A stretch of 64,000 bases of DNA from Phycisphaerae bacterium. GTDB taxonomy: Bacteria; Chloroflexota; Anaerolineae; 4572-78; J111. The notes below the pieces were generated by a model. That model saw only the letters and a list, made by a program, of their open reading frames with translations, ran no database searches and was not told the DNA's origin. Where the stretch lies: assembly GCA_028285035.1 (NCBI GenBank), contig JANQQF010000047.1, forward strand, positions 1 to 64,000, in the 5' to 3' direction. The translations under genes and the position numbers were made by a program. The stretch's first letter is position 1; each line of letters starts with the position of its first letter. Of the stretch, positions 1-6,485 are shown piece after piece.

Positions 1-1
1 G

Positions 2-178
2 ACCCCTCCGGTCGATCAACCTCCGCCCACGGGCGATGTGAACCACCAATTAAAATTTATACGCTACACCGCTTGGTTTCTGGACAGTGAATTGCAACGC
101 TACTACGCCGTTAGCAAGCAACTACCACGTCTTGAAGCCGGGGTCATTGAGCAGATTATCAGCCAAGCAATCCGATAA
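2..178 (+). CDS. C-terminal end of an unidentified protein (cut by window edge)
   Basis: An open frame runs from the window edge to a TAA at 176-178 and encodes 58 residues. It starts proline-rich (PPVDQPPPTGDV) and continues into a mixed helical segment with LKFIRYTAWFLD and ends EQIISQAIR. The amino-acid composition looks like real protein. The overlapping ORF from 87 in another frame runs into a terminator and G-rich intergenic DNA, so this frame is the better call. A terminator at 291-325 follows. Family not recognised. Confidence 0.55.
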   Translation, partial: TPPVDQPPPTGDVNHQLKFIRYTAWFLDSELQRYYAVSKQLPRLEAGVIEQIISQAIR

Positions 179-290
179 ATTAGGGGTGGATTATCGTCTC
201 AAAAATGATATAATCGGGTGGCAACTCCACCCAATCGTGCGGATGTTGTATAAGTCCCCAGCCTTACCACCTGGGGCACCCCTTTTTTAT
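179..290. other. Intergenic segment with two short hairpins
   Basis: A TATAAT hexamer lies at 209-214. It is followed by the inverted repeat GGGTGG/CCACCC (216-221/227-232) and by CCCCAG/CTGGGG (256-261/271-276), the latter followed by CACCCC and a run of six Ts. The second hairpin could be an intrinsic terminator in its own right. It resembles a tRNA anticodon arm at first sight, but the loop is nine bases and no other tRNA arms are found. No gene is called here. Confidence 0.35.
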
Positions 291-325
291 AAAGCACCTC
301 AGTTATTAACTAAGGTGCTTTTTGT
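291..325. terminator. Bidirectional intrinsic terminator
   Basis: AAAGCACCT (291-299) pairs with AGGTGCTTT (313-321) across a 13-base loop and is followed by TTTGTG. The A-rich left flank makes it usable on both strands: for the partial gene ending at 178 (+), and for the TIR gene ending at 383 (-). Confidence 0.7.
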
Positions 326-382
326 GTTCGGATTGGTAGGGGGCGCAACGTTAGCCACCCCAGTGAACGAAAAAGGAGGTGG

Positions 383-1834
383 TCACGGTGACGGTGAGGG
401 TGTAGGGGGGTGAGGTTGTTGGGGGTACTTCGTGATGTGTTTTAATAACTTATCAAATAGCTGGTCAAATTCTTTTTCATTCTCCCAGCCACGCCAATCG
501 GGGATGTAATACTCTTGGATGTCTTTTCCAAAAACAAAATCATCAATATCTTGCCAAGTTTTCTCAATTTGTTCAAACTCAACTAATCGGATAGGAATAA
601 TTCGGGTTTCTTTGAGTTTCTCATCTTTCTCGATATTCTGCCTAACAAACAAATTGTGCATTATTGCCTTAGATGTTTCCTCTTTTACCCACTTGCTTTG
701 CATACTATCCTTGCTGATAATCAACAAAAAGATGTCGTACAACCGAATTGCCTCATCAATTTGCTGGTCTAGCTTCTCGCCCCATTTCAGGTCTTTTTCA
801 TCATACCAACATCGGACACCTCTATTTTGGAGGCTATCATAGAGTTTCTCTGCGAACCCTCGATCTATTTTGTTATAGCTGATGAAACAAGGGGCCAGTT
901 GGATGGCTTTTGTATCTTTGAGGTCATTAATCCTATAGTAAACGTCATTTAACTCTACCAATGGGAGCGTAGGGTCATAGAGTTTGACCATCTCAATTTC
1001 CCAATCACTGAAACCACAACCACGTAGGAATTTCTCAGGTATTTGACCTTGGGATTTGATCAAGGTACTCGTACTTATTGGGGAGGGGCCGATGTGCTTT
1101 ATCCCTTCAAGGCCTTTGGCTTGCTGGAGGTCTAGGTCTGAGATGATCGTCTCACTGAGGTACACCCCACGGAGGTTCACCCTTTCGAGGTTTGCCCCAC
1201 GGAGGTTCGCTCCGCGAAGGTTTGCCCCAGTGAGGTTCGCCCTTTCCAGGTTCGCTCTTTCGAGGTTTGCCCCACGGAGGTCCGCTCCACGGAGGTTTGC
1301 CCCAGTGAGGCTCGCCCTTTCCAGGTTCACCCTTTCGAGGTACACCTCATTGAGGTCCGCCTCAGTGAGGTTCACCCCACGGAGGTACGCCCCAGTGAGG
1401 TTTGCCCTTTCCAGATTCACCCCAATGAGGTACGCCCCAGTAAGGTACGCCCCACGGAGGTCTACCCCACGGAGCTTCGCCCCAGTAAGGTTCGCCCCAG
1501 TAAGGTTCGCCCCAGTGAGGTATACCCCACGGAGCTTCGCTCTACGGAGCTTCGCCCTTTCGAGATCCGCCTCATTGAGATCTGCATCATCGAGATTTGC
1601 CTCATCAAGATCCGCCTCATCAAGATCCGCCTCATTGAGGTCCGTCCTTTCAAGATTGGCCCCTTTGAGATTCGCCCCACGGAGGTATGCCCCACGGAGA
1701 TTCGCCCTTTCGAGGTCCGCTCCACGGAGGTCCGCTCCACGAAGGTCCGCTCCACGGAGGTCCGGCCTCTGCTGCTTTTCCCTAGCCTCTTTTACGATAC
1801 GTTCAACATCTTCACGAGTTAGTTTGTCTGCCAT
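383..1834 (-). CDS. Pentapeptide-repeat/TIR-domain protein 1
   Basis: 483 residues. Residues 1-22 are a basic helix (MADKLTREDVERIVKEAREK). Residues 26-230 are about 41 uninterrupted A(D/N)LxX pentapeptides, which should form a quadrilateral beta-helix. A linker with FLRGCGFSDWEIE (269-281) follows, then a TIR domain (about 315-470) with CFISYNKID, RGVRCWYDEKD and KWVKEE. The last motif aligns with the DWVHKE of SARM1, placing a candidate catalytic glutamate at residue 386, so NAD-cleaving activity is plausible but unproven. The proline-rich tail (PHPPTPSPSP) reads into G/C-rich intergenic DNA. It is the last of three tandem pentapeptide genes and a paralogue of the gene at 1891-2907. No transmembrane segment or signal peptide is visible, so a cytoplasmic location is likely. 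Confidence 0.9.
   Translation of the reverse strand: MADKLTREDVERIVKEAREKQQRPDLRGADLRGADLRGADLERANLRGAYLRGANLKGANLERTDLNEADLDEADLDEANLDDADLNEADLERAKLRRAKLRGVYLTGANLTGANLTGAKLRGVDLRGAYLTGAYLIGVNLERANLTGAYLRGVNLTEADLNEVYLERVNLERASLTGANLRGADLRGANLERANLERANLTGANLRGANLRGANLERVNLRGVYLSETIISDLDLQQAKGLEGIKHIGPSPISTSTLIKSQGQIPEKFLRGCGFSDWEIEMVKLYDPTLPLVELNDVYYRINDLKDTKAIQLAPCFISYNKIDRGFAEKLYDSLQNRGVRCWYDEKDLKWGEKLDQQIDEAIRLYDIFLLIISKDSMQSKWVKEETSKAIMHNLFVRQNIEKDEKLKETRIIPIRLVEFEQIEKTWQDIDDFVFGKDIQEYYIPDWRGWENEKEFDQLFDKLLKHITKYPQQPHPPTPSPSP
1128..1770. repeat. 15-bp tandem coding repeats
   Basis: The pentapeptide part of the TIR gene is built from 15-bp units; on the plus strand a typical unit is CCACGGAGGTTCGCC. 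Units recur with few changes and in unbroken register for about 640 bp. This causes long spurious ORFs on the plus strand and in other minus-strand frames. A shorter array of the same type lies in the paralogue at about 2565-2840. Confidence 0.85.
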
Positions 1835-1840
1835 ACGTCA

Positions 1841-1846
1841 ATTATA
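1841..1846 (-). promoter_or_regulatory. -10 element of a probably leaderless promoter (TIR gene 1)
   Basis: On the minus strand TATAAT is followed by six bases (TGACGT) and then the ATG at 1834. That spacing puts the expected transcription start on or next to the start codon, so the mRNA is probably leaderless; no Shine-Dalgarno sequence fits. The same sequence occurs before the paralogue. A clear -35 is not seen. Confidence 0.5.
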
Positions 1847-1890
1847 CAGCAAAAGTGGAGGATTGTTTAGGGGTTGTTAAGTTTTCAGGG

Positions 1891-2907
1891 CTAGACTTGC
1901 AGGTCTTCTAATAGCTTGGCAAATCCTACTTGATAAGCCTCATCATCCTGCCAGTTGCAGAAATCGCCAATGTGTCTATCCTGTTTAATTCTAGCTACCC
2001 ATCCCGTTTTTACATCCATCACCGCATTATCAAGCCGAATAGGAAAGAGAACGGGTTCACCTCGTTCAACCTCAAGGTGAAGGGCATTGGTCACTTCACC
2101 CTCAACCCATTGACTCTTGATTGAATCCTCAGATAAGATGATTAACAACTTATCTTGTAAGCGAATCGACTCATCAATACTATGCAGAATTTTATCTCCA
2201 ATTTTCATATCTTCTGGGGCAAACCAGCACCGAACTCCACTGTTTTGTAGGTCATCATAAAGCTTCCGGGCGAAAGGATCATCTTGGCTTGAATAGCTGA
2301 TGAAACAGGAATTGAATTTGATGGCATCACCAAAACGCAGTCGGTGAAGCTCGTATGTAATTAAGGTGAATTCATCAGCATATAGATTCGGATTGTGTAG
2401 CTTCACTATCTCAATTTCAAGATCACTTAGACCACAGCCACGCAGGAATTCTATAGGAATTTGACCTTGGGACTTAACTAGGGTATTAGTGCCAATCGTT
2501 GAAGGTCCATTGTGATTTATTTGCTTAAGTCCTTTAACTTGCCGAAGGTCTAAATCTGAGATGATTGTCTCACGGAGGTATGCCCAACTGAGGTCCGCCT
2601 CACTAAGGTTCGCCTCACTAAGGTTTGCCCCACGGAGATTTACCCCACTAAGGTTCGCCTCACTAAGGTTTGCCTTACTAAGGTTTGTCTCACGGAGATT
2701 CGCCTCACGGAGATCCACCCCACTAAGGTTCGTCTCACTAAGGTTTGCCCCACGGAGGTCCGTCTCCACGAGGTTCGTCTCACTAAGGTTTGCCCCACGG
2801 AAGTCCATGAGACGAAGGTCCACCCCATTGAGATTTGGCCTCTTCCCTTTTTCTCTAGCTTCTTCTACAACACGCTCAACACCTTCGCGGCTTAGTTTGA
2901 ATGTCAT
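1891..2907 (-). CDS. Pentapeptide-repeat/TIR-domain protein 2
   Basis: 338 residues with the same plan as its downstream neighbour but about 17-18 pentapeptides (residues 26-115) rather than 41. The N-terminal helix (MTFKLSREGVERVVEEAREK) and the linker (KSQGQIPIEFLRGCG, 145-159) are near-identical to those of the paralogue, so one is a tandem duplicate of the other. The TIR domain (about 198-335) has CFISYSSQDDPFARKLYDDL, SGVRCWFAPEDMKIGDKI, and QWVEGE with candidate catalytic Glu271. Known TIR proteins of bacteria include NAD-cleaving defence effectors; assignment to defence here is inference. The gap to the next gene is 56 bp. Confidence 0.9.
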   Translation of the reverse strand: MTFKLSREGVERVVEEAREKGKRPNLNGVDLRLMDFRGANLSETNLVETDLRGANLSETNLSGVDLREANLRETNLSKANLSEANLSGVNLRGANLSEANLSEADLSWAYLRETIISDLDLRQVKGLKQINHNGPSTIGTNTLVKSQGQIPIEFLRGCGLSDLEIEIVKLHNPNLYADEFTLITYELHRLRFGDAIKFNSCFISYSSQDDPFARKLYDDLQNSGVRCWFAPEDMKIGDKILHSIDESIRLQDKLLIILSEDSIKSQWVEGEVTNALHLEVERGEPVLFPIRLDNAVMDVKTGWVARIKQDRHIGDFCNWQDDEAYQVGFAKLLEDLQV

Positions 2908-2913
2908 ACGTCA

Positions 2914-2919
2914 ATTATA
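2914..2919 (-). promoter_or_regulatory. -10 element of a probably leaderless promoter (TIR gene 2)
   Basis: TATAAT on the minus strand with TGACGT between it and the ATG at 2907, identical in spacing and sequence to the element before TIR gene 1. The upstream flank TTTTGCTG is also shared, so the promoter was duplicated with the gene. Confidence 0.5.
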
Positions 2920-2953
2920 CAGCAAAAATGGGAGGTTGTTTAGGGGGGTGGGG

Positions 2954-3757
2954 TTATTTAACCAGAATTGCCTCAGCCGCTTGGGGATCAAAGCCTTCAG
3001 GCCAAGTGGTCGAAGTACTATATTTTGCCCGCTGAAGGTACGCCTCGCTTAGGTTTGCTTTAATGAGGTCCGCGTCAATCAGGTCCGCGTACTTTCTAAG
3101 CTTTTCCCGAAATCCTGCTGTAAAAAGATTTACTGCACGGAGGTTCGCACTATGAAGATATGCCCCACGGAGATCTGCTTTACCAAGATACGCCCCACGA
3201 AGATTAGCACCATCAAGGTGTGACCGACGAAGATTAGTCTCATAGAGGAATGCTCCACGGAGGTCCGCATTTCCAAGATACGCCCCACGGAGATCAGCAT
3301 TATTAAGAAATGACCGACGGAGATTAGTATCATCAAGCTTTGCATTACTGAGATTTGCACCTGTGAGATTGGCATAACTAAAATCAAGTCCATAAAGAGA
3401 TAAATTTCCGAAATCCACATTCTTCAGCTTTGTTAACCTAAAGGTAAATAACCCCCGCTTAATAAGCTCGGCTTCCTTCAAAAAATCTAAAACTCTTTCA
3501 TTTCCTTTGCTATTGAGTTGGTATAGGGTTGATAATATTAGGTCTTTTACTACAGCACGATGCAACTCATTATTCCGAAAACTAAACAGGTTCCTAGAGG
3601 TTAATAGATCATTCATCTCTTTCCTGAAATTTTGTAGGATACGATTCTGTTCGTTTTTATCTGAGGTGGTGTTAACATTGATGTCACCTCCAGCATTATA
3701 TTGATAACCTTCAACATTTTGATCCTGTTGGTCAAATCTCGATTGATTATCTGTCAC
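2954..3757 (-). CDS. Pentapeptide-repeat protein with EAD-like N-terminal motif, no TIR
   Basis: 267 residues from the GTG at 3757; the in-frame GTG at 3766 is possible, but AAAGGGTGGG sits better for the downstream one. The N-terminus has the pattern NVEGYQYNAGGDINV. This resembles the short 'QxNxGGDIxV' motif at the start of some bacterial NLR/effector-associated proteins. About residues 30-115 are helical. A pentapeptide block follows (about 115-245). The tail STTWPEGFDPQAAEAILVK is typical of pentapeptide proteins. It is the first gene of the three-gene cluster and the only one without an effector-like domain, so it may be a scaffold or partner; this is inference. Confidence 0.8.
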   Translation of the reverse strand: MTDNQSRFDQQDQNVEGYQYNAGGDINVNTTSDKNEQNRILQNFRKEMNDLLTSRNLFSFRNNELHRAVVKDLILSTLYQLNSKGNERVLDFLKEAELIKRGLFTFRLTKLKNVDFGNLSLYGLDFSYANLTGANLSNAKLDDTNLRRSFLNNADLRGAYLGNADLRGAFLYETNLRRSHLDGANLRGAYLGKADLRGAYLHSANLRAVNLFTAGFREKLRKYADLIDADLIKANLSEAYLQRAKYSTSTTWPEGFDPQAAEAILVK

Positions 3758-3777
3758 GAAGCCCACCCTTTTTGTAA

Positions 3778-3808
3778 CAAAAAAGTACTGCCAGCAATTG
3801 GCAGCACT
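3778..3808 (-). terminator. Intrinsic terminator downstream of the tRNA-Leu fragment
   Basis: On the minus strand AGTGCTGCCA pairs with TGGCAGTACT (one G-T wobble) across a five-base loop and is followed by six Ts. It lies between the truncated tRNA-Leu and the pentapeptide gene, as a normal tRNA terminator would. Confidence 0.75.
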
Positions 3809-3835
3809 TCGATTTATTCGTTAAGAATGAGGGCA

Positions 3836-3893
3836 GATGTGTTACCTCACTAGAACCTAAGTCTAGCACGTCTGCCAATTCCGCCACCGTACC
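3836..3893 (-). pseudogene. Truncated tRNA-Leu(UAG), 5' part only
   Basis: The minus strand carries a 5' acceptor strand (GGTACGG), the leucine-type D-arm (TGGCGGAATTGGCAGACG) and an anticodon arm CTAGA-CTTAGGT-TCTAG with anticodon TAG. It then has part of a variable arm (GAGGTAACAC). The T-arm and the matching 3' acceptor strand (CCGTACC) are absent before the terminator. It is therefore a broken tRNA gene, probably by recombination. The ORF that spans it is an artefact. Confidence 0.7.
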
Positions 3894-3950
3894 CAGTTTT
3901 ATGCTGAATAGTACAATAACGAAATAGTAACATCGGATTAGCGGAGAGTC

Positions 3951-4022
3951 AAGGACTTCACCACCACCCGCTGGCCCGGCGGCTTCGACCCCGCCGACCA
4001 CGGGGCGGTGCTGGTGGAGTAG
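3951..4022 (+). pseudogene. GC-rich remnant of a pentapeptide-repeat gene 3' end
   Basis: In one frame the DNA reads KDFTTTRWPGGFDPADHGAV followed by LVE and a TAG stop at 4020-4022. This matches the tail of the pentapeptide protein at 2954-3757 (STTWPEGFDPQAAEAILVK). A stop codon lies just upstream of the remnant (TAG at 3939-3941). The stretch is far richer in G+C than its neighbours, so it probably came from a different, GC-rich donor. No repeats remain. Confidence 0.6.
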
Positions 4023-4046
4023 GTCGCGACGCCATTAGCCGAGGCA

Positions 4047-4064
4047 AAGAGGTACTCACCTCTT
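4047..4064. terminator. Short hairpin, possible weak terminator of the HTH gene
   Basis: AAGAGGT and ACCTCTT form a seven-base stem with a four-base loop, 8 bp past the stop of the HTH gene (minus strand), followed on that strand by TTTGCC. The T-run is poor. Confidence 0.4.
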
Positions 4065-4071
4065 AATGCCC

Positions 4072-4575
4072 TCACCCTCCGTCACTATACAACCGCTCTA
4101 CCTGCGTTCCGCTCCATTCCTCCCAAGCATCATAAAATGCGTCAAATATATCCCGATCTATCAAAAATCGGACATTGAAAAAATAATTTTGCCACTCCTC
4201 AAATTTATCAGACCCCATTGGTAATAAGGTGTCAGGTTCCCGTGAGACTTTTATTGTATCTCTAGCACAGTCGCCAATTGAGTCATCACGCTCGGTTTGA
4301 GCTTTGAGCCACCTAAAAAACCGACCTTCAGCTTTAGTCGGATACACCCTCTCAATGGTGGCATCATCAAATTCAACTGCCTTCAAAAAATCCCCTCTGT
4401 GAATATACCAATAACGCCCAATTTGAAACCCCTTTAAATCGCCACGTTTTAACATCTCGGTGACTCCCGCACGAGATACGCCTAATAGCTCCGCTATCGT
4501 GGTCGTGCTCAATAACGCGGGTAAATTTTGGAATTCTAATGGCATCTTTTTTGGCAAAATCGAAACCTCTAGCAT
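4072..4575 (-). CDS. Excisionase-type helix-turn-helix protein with YozE-like tail
   Basis: 167 residues from the ATG at 4575, preceded by GGTGA; a TTG further upstream (4614) is less likely. Residues about 20-65 carry an HTH of the excisionase/MerR-like kind: LLSTTTIAELLGVSRAGVTE followed by a recognition region ending GRYWYIHRGDF. The C-terminal part has FFRWLKAQTERDDSIGDCAR and AFYDAWEEWS, which resembles YozE/SAM-like domains. It is divergent from the serine recombinase, with the shared control region 4576-4800 between them. It could be a recombination directionality factor or a repressor; the sequence does not decide. Confidence 0.75.
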   Translation of the reverse strand: MLEVSILPKKMPLEFQNLPALLSTTTIAELLGVSRAGVTEMLKRGDLKGFQIGRYWYIHRGDFLKAVEFDDATIERVYPTKAEGRFFRWLKAQTERDDSIGDCARDTIKVSREPDTLLPMGSDKFEEWQNYFFNVRFLIDRDIFDAFYDAWEEWSGTQVERLYSDGG

Positions 4576-4662
4576 TAGTTCACCGATAATAAAGTTAATG
4601 TCATTTTGTCGCAAATAAGTATATCAGGCTTTAATTCCTTAATCAAGTGTAAGTTTATTTAT

Positions 4663-4698
4663 TTGACAATAAATACGTTAATTGATAATATGTATTTA
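4663..4698 (+). promoter_or_regulatory. Promoter of the recombinase with embedded operator-like inverted repeat
   Basis: TTGACA (4663-4668) and TAATAT (4686-4691) are separated by 17 bp, close to the sigma-70 consensus and pointing at the recombinase. Within it TAAATAC (4670-4676) and GTATTTA (4692-4698) form a perfect inverted repeat covering the spacer edge and the -10 region. This is the expected position for a repressor site; the divergent HTH protein is a natural candidate. Confidence 0.65.
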
Positions 4699-4800
4699 GT
4701 TGCAGGTGAAATGATAGCGGAGTAGCCCACGATAATCCTTTGACCTAGATCATACGTTCTGATACAATGCCCACGTACTAAAGCATCGAGGCCAAGAAAA

Positions 4801-6417
4801 ATGTTCAAGTTTCCGAATTGCCCATTACCAAAAGGGTCTAGAGTTTGGGGATACCTCCGCGATAGCGGGGGGGATGCTCAGGATTTGAGCGCACAGGACG
4901 CCTACTTGTTGGGCTACTGTGACCATCACAATTTAGTTTTAGAGCGTGTTTTTCGAGATGCTGCCGTTAGTGGTAAATCGACGAGTAAGCGTGATGAATT
5001 TAGCGAGATGATTTGGTTGGCTCGTCACAGCGACAAACCAAAGGTGGATGGTATCCTCTACTGGGACATAAAAAGATTCGCTAGAAGCCAATCAGACTAT
5101 CACTTCTACGCCGGTGACCTTGAGCGGCTGGGGTATAAGTTGGTATCTCTTTCTGATGAAATACCTGATACGACCTTTTCGCCAGTCATTAAGGCGTTTT
5201 TGGCTTGGAAGGCTGAACAGGATTTGGTAGATTTAAGGAAAGATGTTAAACGAGGGATGGAGTACCTAGTAGGTTTGAAAGATGCTACGGGTAAGTATCT
5301 GGGCATCTTTCCAGGTGCCCCACCTACATTTTTCAAGGGGAAACCATACGATACAGGGTTAGTCAATAATGATGGAAAACCTCGCATTGTTCAACGGTTG
5401 GTTCCCGATCCCACGCTATGGCCGCTTGGCCAGCGAATGTGGCAGATGCGGGCTGAGCGGGCGAGCTATCGAGAGATTGAGGGCGAATTGGGATTATTCC
5501 CAAATAGCAAAACACCTGGCTCTACGTACAGCTACATTTTTCGTAACGAATTTTACATCGGTCGGCTTCATCGTGGTGGCCAGACATATAATGATTTTGT
5601 ACCTGCTCTGGCTACCCCTAAGCAATGGGATGCAGTACAGCAATTGAATTATAAGCGCGGGCGAATATTTAAAGGGACTGCCAAAAAACATCCAAATCAA
5701 GGGCGAGGACAATTCCTTTTGTCTGGGTTGTGTGAGTGCCTATATTGCCAAGCCGTAGTTCACGCCAGTGTTAATAGGCGAAAAGAACGCAGCACCGAAT
5801 GGCCGTACTACATCTGTAGTCGCAAAAAGCAACCTGGTTGTGTAGGGAAACGGGTTGCAGGTCGAAAGTTAGATGCAGCAGTGATCGAGGCGGTTTGCTC
5901 TAAGATATTGACAGTGGATTTTATTGAGGACTTAGTTGATGAGGTTAATACGCTCCTCAGCGATGGTGGTCAACATCAAATGAAATTAGAGCAAACGCAG
6001 AAGCGGCTAAGTGAGGTTAATTTGGCGATCAATAATCTGCTCAAACAGGCAGAATTTTCGCCATCACAAACCATTGCTGATCGATTGGTTGAGCGTGAAA
6101 CGGAGAAACAGAGATTAGAGGCTGATTTGAACACTCTGAAGACGCAAGCAGCCTCTCAGGTGATTACAATTGACCGAAGCGTGATTAATTATCTTCTCAC
6201 TAAAAAAACAGATACGCTTCAGCATGGCCAACTGCAAGCGCAGAAGGTGGTCCTGCGCGAGGCCGTACAAAAAGTAGAGTTGGGGTGGGATGTGGCCAAA
6301 ATTTATTACACATTCCCGCTGTCAGGGTTATGGTTAGAGCGGGTAAGGGGACTCGAACCCCTGACATCAACCTTGGGAAGGTTGCGTTCTACCACTGAAC
6401 TATACCCGCGAATTTAG
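4801..6417 (+). CDS. Large serine recombinase / integrase
   Basis: 538 residues as read. The catalytic domain (about 14-150) has YLRDS with Ser22 as nucleophile and Arg20 beside it, then LVDLRKDVKRGMEYL. A recombinase domain follows (to about 300), then a zinc ribbon with LCECLYC and CSRKKQPGC (about 310-355), and a coiled coil (about 395-445). This is the standard plan of large serine integrases. The last 26 codons read antisense through a complete tRNA-Gly gene, producing the peptide RGLEPLTSTLGRL, a familiar tRNA artefact. The protein's native end in the excised state is probably different. The gene probably drives mobility of the island to its left. Confidence 0.9.
   Translation: MFKFPNCPLPKGSRVWGYLRDSGGDAQDLSAQDAYLLGYCDHHNLVLERVFRDAAVSGKSTSKRDEFSEMIWLARHSDKPKVDGILYWDIKRFARSQSDYHFYAGDLERLGYKLVSLSDEIPDTTFSPVIKAFLAWKAEQDLVDLRKDVKRGMEYLVGLKDATGKYLGIFPGAPPTFFKGKPYDTGLVNNDGKPRIVQRLVPDPTLWPLGQRMWQMRAERASYREIEGELGLFPNSKTPGSTYSYIFRNEFYIGRLHRGGQTYNDFVPALATPKQWDAVQQLNYKRGRIFKGTAKKHPNQGRGQFLLSGLCECLYCQAVVHASVNRRKERSTEWPYYICSRKKQPGCVGKRVAGRKLDAAVIEAVCSKILTVDFIEDLVDEVNTLLSDGGQHQMKLEQTQKRLSEVNLAINNLLKQAEFSPSQTIADRLVERETEKQRLEADLNTLKTQAASQVITIDRSVINYLLTKKTDTLQHGQLQAQKVVLREAVQKVELGWDVAKIYYTFPLSGLWLERVRGLEPLTSTLGRLRSTTELYPRI
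6338..6409 (-). tRNA. tRNA-Gly(CCC)
   Basis: The minus strand gives acceptor strands GCGGGTA and TACCCGC, D-arm TAGTTCAGTGGTAGAAC, anticodon arm CAACC-TTCCCAA-GGTTG (anticodon CCC) and T-arm AGGGG-TTCGAGT-CCCCT. The discriminator base is T and CCA is not encoded. It overlaps the 3' end of the recombinase ORF on the opposite strand, so it is the likely integration site. Confidence 0.93.
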
Positions 6418-6485
6418 CAAGCCATTATAGGCAAGGGGAGCGGTTTTGTCAAAATAGGGTAGAATCAAGTCCCACCCTTCCAATA

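Noticed and set aside
236..284. tRNA-like anticodon arm (CCCCAG...CTGGGG)
   Set aside because: The loop has nine bases and no D-arm, T-arm or acceptor stem can be found.
87..413. Plus-strand ORF of 108 residues
   Set aside because: It overlaps the better partial gene in another frame and runs through a terminator and G-rich intergenic DNA.
1056..1880. Long plus-strand ORF rich in Arg-Phe-Ala repeats
   Set aside because: It is the shadow of the 15-bp pentapeptide repeats on the other strand; the TIR gene on the minus strand has real domains.
3747..4001. Minus-strand ORF of 84 residues
   Set aside because: Its middle (VAELADVLDLGSSEV) is a translation of the tRNA-Leu fragment and it has no ribosome site.
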